NCBI RefSeq assembly: GCF_036826855.1 | Contig: NZ_CP104578.1 | Location: 7,622,501 to 7,686,500 of the forward strand | Direction: 5' to 3' | Length of the DNA: 64,000 nt | Origin: Streptomyces sp. SJL17-4 | GTDB lineage: Bacteria > Actinomycetota > Actinomycetes > Streptomycetales > Streptomycetaceae | The notes under the pieces: generated by a model | Database searches by the model: none | The model's input: only the letters and a program-made list of their open reading frames with translations | What the model was told of the DNA's origin: nothing | In this document: positions 1-8,199 of the stretch, piece after piece | Layout: each line of letters begins with the position of its first letter | Numbering within the stretch: position 1 is the first letter of the stretch | Program-made: the position numbers and the translations under genes

Positions 1-787
1 CGAGAAGGTCGTGCCGACCTGGCGCGACCTGGAGGTGTTCCTCCAGACCCTGCCGCGCTCCTCGACCGCCGAGCGGATGAACCCGTACACGAGCATGTGG
101 ACGGGGACGAGCGAGGACGACGGTCCCAGCGACTTCCACCTCGTCCTCCTCGACAACGGGCGCACCGACACCCTCGCCGACGAGGTCGGCCGCCAGGCCC
201 TGCGCTGCATCCGCTGCTCGGCCTGTCTCAACGTCTGCCCGGTGTACGAGCGGGCCGGAGGCCACGCGTACGGTTCGGTCTACCCGGGCCCGATCGGCGC
301 GATCCTGAGCCCCCAGCTCCGCGGCACGCAGAGCGAGGTCGACGCCTCGCTGCCGTACGCCTCCTCCCTGTGCGGCGCCTGCTACGACGTCTGCCCCGTC
401 GCCATCGACATCCCCGAGGTCCTGGTGCATCTGCGGGAGCGGATCGCCCAGGGCGGGCCGGTGACCCGCGAGGGCAACAAGGCCGTCCTGAAGCCGGCCA
501 AGGGGCATGCCGCCGAGCGTGCGGCGATGCGGGCGGCGCGCTGGGCCTTCGGCCGCCCCGGTGCGCTGCGGGCCGGACAGCGACTGGCCTCACGCACGCG
601 GAAGCTGCATCCACGGACGCTGCCGGGCCCCGGCAAGGCGTGGAGCGCGACGCGGGACCTGCCGCCGGTCCCGGCGGAGCCGTTCCGCGACTGGTGGCAG
701 CGCACGGATGGCGGGAAGAAGAGCGACGGCGATAAGAAGACCGACGGCGTGAGGAAGACCGACGGCGTGACGAAGGACGGGAAATGA
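1..787 (+). CDS. lutB: LutB-type lactate utilisation iron-sulfur protein, 5' truncated
   Basis: This is the C-terminal part of LutB, the Fe-S subunit of the LutABC complex that oxidises L-lactate. The reading frame is open from base 2, so the gene starts outside the window. Two ferredoxin-like 4Fe-4S motifs are visible: CIRCSACLNVCP near residue 68 of the visible part, and CGACYDVCP about 50 residues later. The extreme C-terminus is a lysine/aspartate-rich tail of GKKSDG-like repeats, probably disordered. It overlaps lutC by 4 bases (ATGA), which implies translational coupling. LutA should lie upstream, outside the window. Confidence 0.93.
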   Translation, partial: EKVVPTWRDLEVFLQTLPRSSTAERMNPYTSMWTGTSEDDGPSDFHLVLLDNGRTDTLADEVGRQALRCIRCSACLNVCPVYERAGGHAYGSVYPGPIGAILSPQLRGTQSEVDASLPYASSLCGACYDVCPVAIDIPEVLVHLRERIAQGGPVTREGNKAVLKPAKGHAAERAAMRAARWAFGRPGALRAGQRLASRTRKLHPRTLPGPGKAWSATRDLPPVPAEPFRDWWQRTDGGKKSDGDKKTDGVRKTDGVTKDGK

Positions 788-1446
788 GCAGCAGGGACCG
801 GATCCTCGGCCGGGTGCGGCGCGCGCTCGCCGACGTACCGCCGGACGACACGTCGTACGAACAGGCCGTCGATCGCTCCTACCTGCGCGTCCACGGCGAT
901 CTGGACGTTGAGCAGACCGTGGACCTCCTCGCGGAGAACCTGGCGGACTATCGCGCGATCGTGCGCCGTTGCACGGAGGACGAGCTGGCGAGGACGATCG
1001 CGGCGATGCTGGCCGCCCGGGGAGCGGCGACGGTGCTCGCCCCACCGGGCCTGGATCCCGCCTGGCTCTCGGCGACCGATGTCGTGCAGGTTCCGGACCG
1101 GGCGGATTCCACCCCCCACGACCTCGACCGGATCGACAGCGTGGTCACCGCCTGCGCGGTGGCCATCGCGGAGACGGGCACCATCGTGCTCGACGCCGGC
1201 CCCGGTCAGGGCCGCCGCCGCGTCACGCTGGTCCCCGACCACCACATCTGCGTGGTGCGCGTCCCGGACCAGGTGGTCTCCTCCCTCCCCGAGGCCCTCG
1301 AACGCCTCGACCCGACGCGCCCGTCGACCTGGATCTCCGGCCCCTCGGCGACCAGTGACATCGAACTGGACCGCGTCGAAGGCGTCCATGGGCCGCGCAC
1401 CCTGGAGGTCGTACTGGTGAGTGATCCGCCAGGCGTCGCCGCGTAA
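784..1446 (+). CDS. lutC: LutC-type LUD domain protein
   Basis: This 220-residue protein has the LUD (lactate utilisation) fold expected for LutC, the third subunit of the lactate oxidation complex. It opens with the family-typical MSSRDRILGRVRRAL helix and contains the conserved core AETGTIVLDAGPGQGRRR followed by VPDHHICVV, and ends with the GPSATSDIE segment that LutC homologues share. The ATG overlaps the lutB stop codon, so the pair is one transcription unit. Length is normal for actinobacterial LutC. No other function is likely. Confidence 0.93.
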   Translation: MSSRDRILGRVRRALADVPPDDTSYEQAVDRSYLRVHGDLDVEQTVDLLAENLADYRAIVRRCTEDELARTIAAMLAARGAATVLAPPGLDPAWLSATDVVQVPDRADSTPHDLDRIDSVVTACAVAIAETGTIVLDAGPGQGRRRVTLVPDHHICVVRVPDQVVSSLPEALERLDPTRPSTWISGPSATSDIELDRVEGVHGPRTLEVVLVSDPPGVAA

Positions 1447-1811
1447 CCACAGGGCGGAACACGACAATTCAGCCGGCGGTCAGGGGCGGCGGTCAGGGGC
1501 GGGGGCCAACGGGCTCGCCCGGGCCTCCGCCACATCCACAGGACCGGCCTGGTCCACCGTGCTCCGAAGCCGTCCACTGCGCCGTGTCGGCCATCGTCAC
1601 CGTGGCCCCTCGGGACCGACGCTTCGGCGCGGTGTCGTGGCCCACCCACCGGACCTCGGTATCTGTCACGGCCACAGCGCCTTCGGCATCCCGTCCCGCG
1701 GGGAGGGACCGTCTGCGGATCCTCACCCAGCGCGGCGTGCCCCTGTCGGAGCCGAGCGGATCCGCTCCGGCCGGGCGAGTCGGGTGGCCGGGTGGGCGTT
1801 GTGGGCGTTGC
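1447..1811 (+). other. Intergenic region with a 13-bp tandem duplication
   Basis: No convincing gene lies here. The frame of the downstream regulator is open back to 1584, but nothing in that extension looks like protein domain sequence. Directly after lutC a 13-bp unit GGCGGTCAGGGGC is repeated exactly at 1475-1487 and 1488-1500. The region should hold the promoter of the downstream PAS-SpoIIE gene, but I see no clear -35/-10 pair. Confidence 0.4.
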
Positions 1812-4037
1812 ATGGAAGCCAGCGCAGTCCACCGTCTCGTCGAATGGGCGTTCACAGTGGTTGGTGAGGATCACCCGGACACCGGGTCCGCGATGGAGGG
1901 GCTGGAGGACGCCGTACTGGACGCGCTGTTCTCCCAGTCGCCCGTGGGCCTGCACGTCTACGACCGGGAGCTGCGGCTGATGCGGGTGAACACAGCCGCC
2001 GGGATGATGCGGGAGTTCTCGGCCGAGCGGCTGCTCGGCCGTTCGCTGCCGGAGATCCTGCGGTCCTTCGACATCACCGACCCGGCGGTCGTGGAACGGA
2101 CAGCCCGGCGCGTCCTGGAAACCGGGAAGACCGAGCTCGATCTGAGCATCCGTGTCCGGGACCGACGCGACCCCGCGATCGTGGCAGTCGTCTCGGCGTC
2201 CGTGTTCCGGCTGCAGCGGGCCGACGGCGCCGTGCTGGGTCTGGCCGCCGCGCTGACCGACGTCACCGCCCGGTGGCGGGCGGAAGCGGAGGTGCGCCTG
2301 CTGAACGACGCGGCCGCACGGATCGGTACCACGCTCGACGTCTTTCGTACGGCGGCCGAGTTCTGCGAGGTCGCCTCTCCGGCCCTGGCCGACACCGTGA
2401 CCGTCGACGTCTACGACGCGGTCCTGCGCGGCAGGGCTCCCGCCGCGGACGCGGCCGACCGGGATCCCACTCTTCGGCGGGCCGGGTACCGCTCGGTCGC
2501 CGGACTGGACCACGAGGGCGTCCCCGTCGTCGGCGAGGTCGACGTGTACCCGATCGGCACGCCTCACCGCACGGTCCTGGACACCTTGGCACCCAAGCTG
2601 ATCCGACAACTGCGCCCGGACTCCGGCTGGCTCGATCCCGCACGCCCTCGTGATGCCCGGCTCCTGAGCGCGGGGGTGCACTCGATGCTGTTGGTCCCGA
2701 TCCGAGCGCGGGGTGTGGTGCTCGGCCTGGCCTGCTTCTACCGGTGGCGTAATCCTGCCCCGTTCGACCACCGCGACCTGCGACTCGCGCGGCAGCTCAC
2801 CACTCACGCGGCCCAGTGCCTGGACAACGCCCGCCTCTACGGGCGTGAGCGCTCGGCGGCCCGCATCCTGTCCGGGGGTTTCGCCCAGGCGCGGGCCTCT
2901 GTCGACACGGCCGTCGAACTCGCCCACACCCATCTGCCGGCCGGCACGGGTGGTGGCTGGTTCGACGCCATCCCGCTCTCCGGATCCCGGGTCGCCCTCG
3001 TCGCCGGGGACACCACTTCCGGGACATCGGGCCCGGCGGCGATGAGCGAGGTCCGCGCGGCGATCGAGGCGCTGGCCGACCTCGATCTGCCGCCGGACGA
3101 GATCCTCCTCCGCCTCCACGACCTGGCCAGCCGCCCCAGTACGCTCTCGGAGGCGACGGGGCCCGACGGCGGTGACGCGGCTCCCGCGACCTGCCTCTGC
3201 CTCGTCTACGACCCGGTCACCCGCCTGTGCACCGCGGCGAGTGCGGGACATCCGTCACCGGTCCTGGTGCATCCGGGCGGAGACGTCGAGCTGCTCGATG
3301 TGGCGGCGGGGCCCCCGCTGGGCCAGGGGCTCGCGGACTACGCGCTCACCGAGCGTGCCCTGCCCGAGGGCACCATGCTGCTGATCTACAACACCGAGCT
3401 GCTGACCGGTTCCGTCGGCGGTGCCGAGGAATCGCTGCTGAGCCTGCTGAGCGACCTGTTCGCCGTACCGCGGCCCTCCCTTCAAGCCGCGTGCGACGCG
3501 TGTGCGGAGGCCCTCGCGCCCCAGCAGCCCCCTCGCGACGCCTACCTGCTGCTCGCCCGTACGCGGACCCTGGACGGCTCCCGTACAAGAGCCTGGACGT
3601 TTCCCAACACCCCGGAGAGCGCCGCGCAGGCCCGCCGGCGAGCCGCGGACCAACTCGCCGAGTGGGGACTGACCCAGGACGTCATCGACGACACCGCGCT
3701 CGTGGTCAGCGAGCTGGTCACCAACTCCGTGCGCTACGCGAAGGGGCCGATCCGGCTGCGCCTCATCCGCGACAGCTCGCTCGTGTGCGAGGTCACCGAC
3801 GACAGCAATGCCAGTCCCCACCTCCGGCGCGCCTTGGACACGGACGAGAACGGCCGGGGCCTGTTCATCACGGCCCAGCTCACCCAGCGCTGGGGCGTGA
3901 GACCCTCCGGACGGGGCAAGACGCTCTGGGCCGAACGCATCCTCGCAGCGACTCCGACTCCGACTCCGACTCCGACTCCGGCTCCGGCTCCGGCTCCGGC
4001 TCCCGCCTCCGGACACGGCCACGCCGCCGAGGCCTAG
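1812..4037 (+). CDS. PAS-GAF-SpoIIE phosphatase-like regulator with C-terminal ATPase domain
   Basis: A multidomain signalling protein of about 741 residues from the ATG at 1812. That start is chosen because domain-like sequence begins just after it; the frame is open upstream. Order: PAS (about 33-150), GAF (165-340), PP2C/SpoIIE-like (350-580), then a HATPase_c domain of the anti-sigma/SpoIIAB type (600-710) with N-box ELVTNSVRYA and DENGRGLFIT. Such proteins normally act in partner-switching control of sigma factors. The phosphatase domain looks degenerate: the usual GGDW metal motif reads GGGW and the distal DD pair reads RD, while AGHPSP is kept. The C-terminus is a Pro-Thr/Pro-Ala repeat tail coded by hexamers. 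Confidence 0.85.
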   Translation: MEASAVHRLVEWAFTVVGEDHPDTGSAMEGLEDAVLDALFSQSPVGLHVYDRELRLMRVNTAAGMMREFSAERLLGRSLPEILRSFDITDPAVVERTARRVLETGKTELDLSIRVRDRRDPAIVAVVSASVFRLQRADGAVLGLAAALTDVTARWRAEAEVRLLNDAAARIGTTLDVFRTAAEFCEVASPALADTVTVDVYDAVLRGRAPAADAADRDPTLRRAGYRSVAGLDHEGVPVVGEVDVYPIGTPHRTVLDTLAPKLIRQLRPDSGWLDPARPRDARLLSAGVHSMLLVPIRARGVVLGLACFYRWRNPAPFDHRDLRLARQLTTHAAQCLDNARLYGRERSAARILSGGFAQARASVDTAVELAHTHLPAGTGGGWFDAIPLSGSRVALVAGDTTSGTSGPAAMSEVRAAIEALADLDLPPDEILLRLHDLASRPSTLSEATGPDGGDAAPATCLCLVYDPVTRLCTAASAGHPSPVLVHPGGDVELLDVAAGPPLGQGLADYALTERALPEGTMLLIYNTELLTGSVGGAEESLLSLLSDLFAVPRPSLQAACDACAEALAPQQPPRDAYLLLARTRTLDGSRTRAWTFPNTPESAAQARRRAADQLAEWGLTQDVIDDTALVVSELVTNSVRYAKGPIRLRLIRDSSLVCEVTDDSNASPHLRRALDTDENGRGLFITAQLTQRWGVRPSGRGKTLWAERILAATPTPTPTPTPAPAPAPAPASGHGHAAEA
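3951..4003 (+). repeat. Hexanucleotide repeats coding a PT/PA tail
   Basis: Near-perfect ACTCCG units pass into GCTCCG units at the 3' end of the SpoIIE-like gene. They encode alternating Pro-Thr then Pro-Ala. The unit is six bases, so copy-number change keeps the frame and alters only tail length. Confidence 0.85.
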
Positions 4038-4240
4038 GAGCGGCCGGATTCGGGCTCGTCCAGGGTGATCGCCCCGGAGGGACAGACGCCGGCGGCCAAT
4101 TGCGCGGCCGCGCGATGGGCGGTGGGCGGCTCGGCGTGCAGCAGGAGTACGAGGCCGTCGTCCTCGTCCTGGTCGAACACCTCGGGGGCGGTCATCGCGC
4201 ACATCCCGGCACCGATGCAGCGCTCACGGTCTACGCGCAG
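4034..4240 (-). CDS. 3Fe-4S-type ferredoxin with no canonical start codon
   Basis: A small ferredoxin with CIGAGMC (C-x5-C) near the N-terminus and CPSGAI near the C-terminus, the pattern of single-cluster ferredoxins that donate electrons to P450s and other oxygenases. No ATG, GTG or TTG lies upstream of the first cluster cysteine. The only family-like start is CTG at 4238-4240, giving (M)RVDRERC. The frame is continuous with the preceding DUF1772 gene and separated from it only by that gene's TGA at 4247-4249. It may use CTG by translational coupling, be made by readthrough, or have lost its start. Its 3' end overlaps the convergent SpoIIE gene by 4 bases. Confidence 0.75.
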   Translation of the reverse strand: MRVDRERCIGAGMCAMTAPEVFDQDEDDGLVLLLHAEPPTAHRAAAQLAAGVCPSGAITLDEPESGRS

Positions 4241-4246
4241 GCGGGC

Positions 4247-4693
4247 TCAGACGAGGGCGGTGGCCAGCAGGGCGAAGGCGGCGATGATGACGGCGACGCG
4301 GACGTAGTGGAGGCGGTCCCAGCGGTTCTTCTGCTGCTTCCAGTCGGCGGGCCGGTTCTCGGGGGTCCAGGTCTTGCCCCGGTTGTTGATCGGTACGAGC
4401 AGCAGGATCGACATGATCACGCTGAGGGCCAGCAGTGCGCCGGCGGTGACGACGAACTGGGTGCCGGGGTCGTGCCACGCGGCGGCGGCCCAGGCCGCGA
4501 CCAGGATGAGCGAGGAGATGTACCAGACCGGCATCACGGCGCCGAGCATCCGGCCCCCGTGGGCGCGGCCGAGTATGCCGCTGTCCTCGGGGAGGGCGTT
4601 GAGGATCGGGTTGATGACGAAGGCGACGGAGAACTCCACCCCCACCATCACGCCGACGACCACGGTGGTGACGACCTGAAGTGCGTTGAGCAT
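4247..4693 (-). CDS. DUF1772 (anthrone-oxygenase-like) membrane protein
   Basis: 148 residues with four hydrophobic segments (about 5-27, 55-73, 83-100, 128-147) and the conserved NRGKTWTPEN-type motif between helices 3 and 4 that marks the DUF1772 family. Members include anthrone oxygenase-like proteins; most have no assigned substrate. It is divergently arranged with a TetR gene, and two CTAGC-type palindromes lie in the 91-bp gap, so it is probably repressed by that TetR protein. The ferredoxin follows immediately in the same frame. Confidence 0.85.
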   Translation of the reverse strand: MLNALQVVTTVVVGVMVGVEFSVAFVINPILNALPEDSGILGRAHGGRMLGAVMPVWYISSLILVAAWAAAAWHDPGTQFVVTAGALLALSVIMSILLLVPINNRGKTWTPENRPADWKQQKNRWDRLHYVRVAVIIAAFALLATALV

Positions 4694-4711
4694 GATGACC
4701 CCTCCTGGGAT

Positions 4712-4724
4712 CTAGCGCCGCTAG
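4712..4724. promoter_or_regulatory. TetR operator half of a pair (site 1)
   Basis: CTAGCGCCGCTAG is a perfect palindrome about a central C, placed 19 bases upstream of the DUF1772 start. A second copy of the same core lies at 4763-4775. The pairing and the position between divergent genes point to autoregulation by the adjacent TetR protein. Confidence 0.7.
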
Positions 4725-4762
4725 CTGTCGAGGCAACGCTAGTGCTGCTGCCGCTCGATTGT

Positions 4763-4775
4763 CTAGCGATGCTAG
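4763..4775. promoter_or_regulatory. TetR operator (site 2)
   Basis: CTAGCGATGCTAG has perfect CTAGC/GCTAG arms around a 3-base centre and ends 9 bases before the tetR ATG. That leaves little room for a leader, so the transcript may start at or near the ATG. A half site CGCTAG sits between the two palindromes. Confidence 0.7.
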
Positions 4776-4784
4776 GGTCGAGTT

Positions 4785-5387
4785 ATGTCGGTACAGGAAC
4801 GCAAGGAACGCGAACGGGCGGACCGCGAACGCCTCATCGTGGCCACGGCCCGCGAACTCGCCGAGCAGCAGGGCTGGGACGCGGTCACCACCCGCCGGCT
4901 CGCCGAGCGCATCGAATACAGCCAGCCCGTCCTCTACAGCCACTTCCGCGGCAAGCGCGAGATCATCGGCGCCGTCGCCCTCGACGGCGCCGCCGAGATG
5001 GCGGCGGCGCTGCGGGCCGCGTCCTCCGCCGCGTCCGCCGCCGCGACCTCTGCTGCGGATGGCCCGCGCGCCCGGGTCGCCGCCCTGGCCCGCGCCTATC
5101 TCGACTTCGCGGCACGCAACCCGGCGGTCTATGACGCGATGTTCCAGCTCGACGGCGGTCTGGCCTTCGCGGACGAGGACACGCCGGAGCCTCTCAAGGA
5201 TGGGTTCGCCGCCCTGCTGGAGAGCCTCGACGAGGTCGCCGGGGACGGCGTCCACCCGGGGCTGTTCACCGAGGTGTTCTGGGCGGCCCTGCACGGGCTG
5301 GCGACCCTGACCCGGGCGGGACGGCTGCCGCCGCAGGACGCCGAGCTGAGGACGCAGCTGCTGGTGGACCGGCTCGCCATCGTCTGA
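4785..5387 (+). CDS. TetR family transcriptional regulator
   Basis: 200 residues. The N-terminal helix-turn-helix reads WDAVTTRRLAERIEYSQPVLYSHFRGKREII, the usual TetR recognition region, followed by an alpha-helical ligand domain with a Ser/Ala-rich insertion (AASSAASAAATSAAD). It is divergent from the DUF1772 gene with twin palindromes in the gap, so it most likely represses that gene and itself. The ligand is unknown. Confidence 0.9.
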   Translation: MSVQERKERERADRERLIVATARELAEQQGWDAVTTRRLAERIEYSQPVLYSHFRGKREIIGAVALDGAAEMAAALRAASSAASAAATSAADGPRARVAALARAYLDFAARNPAVYDAMFQLDGGLAFADEDTPEPLKDGFAALLESLDEVAGDGVHPGLFTEVFWAALHGLATLTRAGRLPPQDAELRTQLLVDRLAIV

Positions 5388-5475
5388 CGCGCCGTCCGGG
5401 CGGGCGGGCCGCCGGGGCCTTGTCCGGGCGTCCGGGCGCCTGTGCCCCGCCCCGGGCCCTCGCCGCCCGGCTGCG

Positions 5476-5493
5476 GCCCGCCCTTCGGCGGGC
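5476..5493. terminator. Hairpin between convergent TetR genes
   Basis: GCCCGCC-CTTC-GGCGGGC forms a 7-bp GC stem with a four-base loop between two convergently transcribed genes. No U-tract is visible, as is common in Streptomyces terminators. Confidence 0.45.
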
Positions 5494-5500
5494 ATCGCGG

Positions 5501-6091
5501 TCAGCCTTCTTGGCGTAGTCCCGCGACCAGGAGTGCGGCCAGTCGGCGCGCGTCGTAGCGGGGATCGCTCTCGGCTCCGATGCAGAGGTTCCCGATGCCG
5601 CGCATGAGCGGGTAGGCGTCCACGCCGCAGCGGATCTCGCCGGAGGCGGTGGCGGCGTCGAGGAGTTGGGCGCACACCGGCAGGAGGCGGTCGAGGAAAT
5701 AGGCGTGCAGCGTCTCGAAGCCGGCGCTGTCTCCCTGCATCGCGGCGGCGAGGCCGTGTTTGGTGACCAGGAAGTCGACGAAGAGGTCCACCCACCGCGC
5801 GAGGGCGGCGTGCGGTGTCCGGCTGCTCGCCAGCAGAGCCGGGCCGGCTTCGGCGCAGGCCTCGACCTGGTGGCGGTAGACGGCGATGACGAGGTCGGCG
5901 CGGGTGGGGAAGTGGCGGTAGATCGTGGCCACCCCGACGCCGGCCTCGGCCGCGATGTCGCGCACCGGGGCCTCCACGCCCGAGGTGACGAAGACCGCGG
6001 CGGCCGCGTCCAGCAAGGTCTGCTGGTTGCGCCGGGCGTCCTTGCGCGTGGACCTGGCTGAGCTTCCCGGGGCCTGGTCGATGTCGTTCAC
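5501..6091 (-). CDS. TetR family transcriptional regulator
   Basis: 196 residues from a GTG preceded by GGAGGG at good spacing. The HTH is APVRDIAAEAGVGVATIYRHF, typical of the AcrR-like group, followed by a C-terminal helical domain (WVDLFVDFLVTKHG and onward) common in regulators of small-molecule-responsive pairs. The gene is divergent from an alpha/beta hydrolase gene, and two near-identical palindromes containing GGAAC-N3-GTTCC occupy the gap, so it probably controls the hydrolase and itself. Confidence 0.92.
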   Translation of the reverse strand: MNDIDQAPGSSARSTRKDARRNQQTLLDAAAAVFVTSGVEAPVRDIAAEAGVGVATIYRHFPTRADLVIAVYRHQVEACAEAGPALLASSRTPHAALARWVDLFVDFLVTKHGLAAAMQGDSAGFETLHAYFLDRLLPVCAQLLDAATASGEIRCGVDAYPLMRGIGNLCIGAESDPRYDARRLAALLVAGLRQEG

Positions 6092-6122
6092 CGAACCCTC
6101 CTTCCGTAACCGGTCTTGAAAA

Positions 6123-6139
6123 ACGGAACAGCGTTCCGT
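6123..6139. promoter_or_regulatory. TetR operator, copy 1
   Basis: ACGGAAC-AGC-GTTCCGT is a perfect 17-bp palindrome. Its centre is 24 bases from that of the second copy, about two helical turns, a spacing suited to cooperative binding of two dimers. Confidence 0.75.
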
Positions 6140-6147
6140 ATTGTTTC

Positions 6148-6162
6148 CGGAACGACGTTCCG
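6148..6162. promoter_or_regulatory. TetR operator, copy 2
   Basis: CGGAAC-GAC-GTTCCG, a perfect palindrome with the same core as the site at 6123-6139. Both lie between the divergent tetR and hydrolase genes. Confidence 0.75.
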
Positions 6163-6268
6163 TTTCATTCATGATGGCAGACCCGCGGCGACCCGCCGCG
6201 GGCGCCACCGGCCGTCGGCCCCCGAACCAAGAGTGCGAAAGCACCGACCGGAAGGCCTGGAACTGGAA

Positions 6269-7195
6269 ATGAACTTCACTGAGACCGCGAACGCGCCCTC
6301 CACGGTCATATCCGCGATGCCGCTCGTCCTGCCCACCGCGCCGGGTCGCGGCGCGGACCTCCAGGTCCGCGTGTCCGCCCCCGCGACCGGCGACGACCTG
6401 CCCGTCATCGTCTTCTCGCACGGCTTCGGCTGGTCGATGAACGGCTACGCCCCGCTGGCGGACTTCTGGGCCGCCCACGGCTTCGTGGTCGTCCAGCCGA
6501 CCCACCTCGACTCCAGGACGCTCGCCCTCCCCGCCGAGGACCCCCGTACACCGCGGATCTGGCGCTTCCGTATCGAGGACCTCACGTGCGTACTGGACGG
6601 ACTCGACGCACTGGAAGCCGCGGTGCCGGGCCTCGCCGGACGCCTCGACCGCGACCGCGTCGCCGTGGCCGGCCACTCCTGGGGAGCCCAGACGGCGAGC
6701 ACGCTGCTGGGCGCGCGCGTCCTCGACTCCCACGGCGTTCCCGGCGAGGACCTGTCCGACCCCCGCGTCAAGGCGGGTGTGCTGCTGGCGCTGACCGGGC
6801 TGGGCGACGACCTGACTCCGTTCGCCGCCGAACACTTCCCCTTCATGAAGCCGTCCTTCGGCACCATGACCGCACCGGCCCTCATCGTCGCCGGTGACCA
6901 CGACCGGTCCCACCTGTCCACGCGCGGACCGGACTGGTTCACCGACCCCTATACCCACAGCCCCGGAAGAAAGAGCCTGCTCACGCTGTTCGGCGCGGAG
7001 CACTCGCTCGGCGGCGTCCCCGGATACGAGGTCGCCGAGACGACGGACGAGAGCCCCGAACGCGTCGCCGTGATCCAGCGCCTCACCACGGCGTTCCTGC
7101 GCAGCGCCCTCTGTCCGGAGGACCCCGGCTGGGAGGCGGCGGCCGCCGCCCTGGAAGCAGCCCCCAGCCCGCTCGGCGAGCTGCGGAGCAAGTAG
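6269..7195 (+). CDS. Alpha/beta hydrolase (chlorophyllase/dienelactone hydrolase-like)
   Basis: 308 residues from the ATG at 6269, where recognisable sequence begins; the frame is open further upstream across the operator region, which argues against a longer protein. Oxyanion segment VIVFSHGFGWS, nucleophile elbow AVAGHSWGAQTA (Ser near residue 137), acid IVAGDHDRS and a late His in FGAEHSLGG make a complete catalytic triad. It probably hydrolyses a small ester, amide or lactone, and the adjacent TetR repressor may sense its substrate. No signal peptide is visible. Confidence 0.87.
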   Translation: MNFTETANAPSTVISAMPLVLPTAPGRGADLQVRVSAPATGDDLPVIVFSHGFGWSMNGYAPLADFWAAHGFVVVQPTHLDSRTLALPAEDPRTPRIWRFRIEDLTCVLDGLDALEAAVPGLAGRLDRDRVAVAGHSWGAQTASTLLGARVLDSHGVPGEDLSDPRVKAGVLLALTGLGDDLTPFAAEHFPFMKPSFGTMTAPALIVAGDHDRSHLSTRGPDWFTDPYTHSPGRKSLLTLFGAEHSLGGVPGYEVAETTDESPERVAVIQRLTTAFLRSALCPEDPGWEAAAAALEAAPSPLGELRSK

Positions 7196-7205
7196 CGGGC
7201 GGTAC

Positions 7206-8057
7206 TCAGGCCCGATAGGCGACGGTCGCGAGCTCGACGAACGAGCGGATCAACGGATTCGGGTCTCCCTCGTTCCATGCCGCGACCACGCGGCTCGGCG
7301 GCATGTCGGTCAGCGGAACCACGGTGAGCCCCTTGCCCGGCTCGTGGTCCACGAGGGTCATGCCCACCGTGCCGTTCCACAGGACCGCCTGCCGGCATTC
7401 CTGGACGGCGCGCACCACCGGCCCCCGGCGAGGCTCTCCGCCGTTCCAGTACGACTGCCACGTGGGGTCCGTCCCCTCCGGGAACCGGAACCAGCGGCGG
7501 TCCGCCAGGTCGGACAGCTCCAGGCCGTCGCGGCGGGCCAGGGGATCGTCGGCGCGCAGCAGCGCTCCCACCGGGTCGGCGCGCAGCGTACGCACGGTCA
7601 GGCCGGTCTCGTCGAACGGGCCACGGGTCAGGGCGAGGTCGACCAGCCCGGCGTGCAGTCCGCAGGTGGGATCGGCGAGGTCGGTTTCGCGGATGCGGAC
7701 ATCGACGTGCGGGTGGCGCCGACGGTACGCGCCGGCCAGCCGGGCGATGCCCGGGTCGGCGCTGTCGCCCAGGACGCCGACGGTGATGCGCGCGGCGCCG
7801 GCCGCGACCGCCACGCGTTCTCGTACCCGGTCGGCCCGGCCGAGCAGGCCGCGTGCCTCTTCGAGCAGCACCGCGCCCACCGGAGTGAGCGTGACACCGG
7901 CGGACGACCGGTCGAACAGCGCGGCGCCGACCTCGGCCTCCAGGCGTTTGATCGCCCGGCTGAGAGGCGGCTGACTCATGTGCAGCCGGACCGCGGCCCG
8001 GCCGAAGTGGAGTTCCTCGGCGACCGCCACGAAGTAGCGCAGCGTGCGTAGCTCCAT
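7206..8057 (-). CDS. LysR family transcriptional regulator
   Basis: 283 residues starting at MELRTLRYFVAVAEELHFGR. The winged HTH is followed by MSQPPLSRAIKRLE, the LysR recognition helix region, and a periplasmic-binding-like effector domain (from about residue 90). It is divergent from a DoxX-like gene with a T-N11-A palindrome nine bases upstream of its own start, so autoregulation and control of the DoxX gene are likely. The effector is unknown. Confidence 0.92.
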   Translation of the reverse strand: MELRTLRYFVAVAEELHFGRAAVRLHMSQPPLSRAIKRLEAEVGAALFDRSSAGVTLTPVGAVLLEEARGLLGRADRVRERVAVAAGAARITVGVLGDSADPGIARLAGAYRRRHPHVDVRIRETDLADPTCGLHAGLVDLALTRGPFDETGLTVRTLRADPVGALLRADDPLARRDGLELSDLADRRWFRFPEGTDPTWQSYWNGGEPRRGPVVRAVQECRQAVLWNGTVGMTLVDHEPGKGLTVVPLTDMPPSRVVAAWNEGDPNPLIRSFVELATVAYRA

Positions 8058-8065
8058 GGCGTGAC

Positions 8066-8082
8066 GATACCCGTACGGTATC
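8066..8082. promoter_or_regulatory. LysR box
   Basis: GATACC-CGTAC-GGTATC fits the LysR T-N11-A consensus exactly (T at 8068, A at 8080) and lies in the gap between the lysR and doxX-like genes. Confidence 0.72.
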
Positions 8083-8199
8083 GAGGCCGCGGAATCGGTC
8101 TTGGACAGCTGTCGTGCCCCGGCGGTGGAATCGACGTGAGTCGGGAAGCCGTCGGCACACTCCGGCGCCGACCTGTTCACCCGCAGCTGTCAACCCTGG

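Noticed and set aside
1206..3251. A 681-codon minus-strand frame over lutC and the SpoIIE-like gene.
   Set aside because: No recognisable features; both plus-strand genes have strong domain support.
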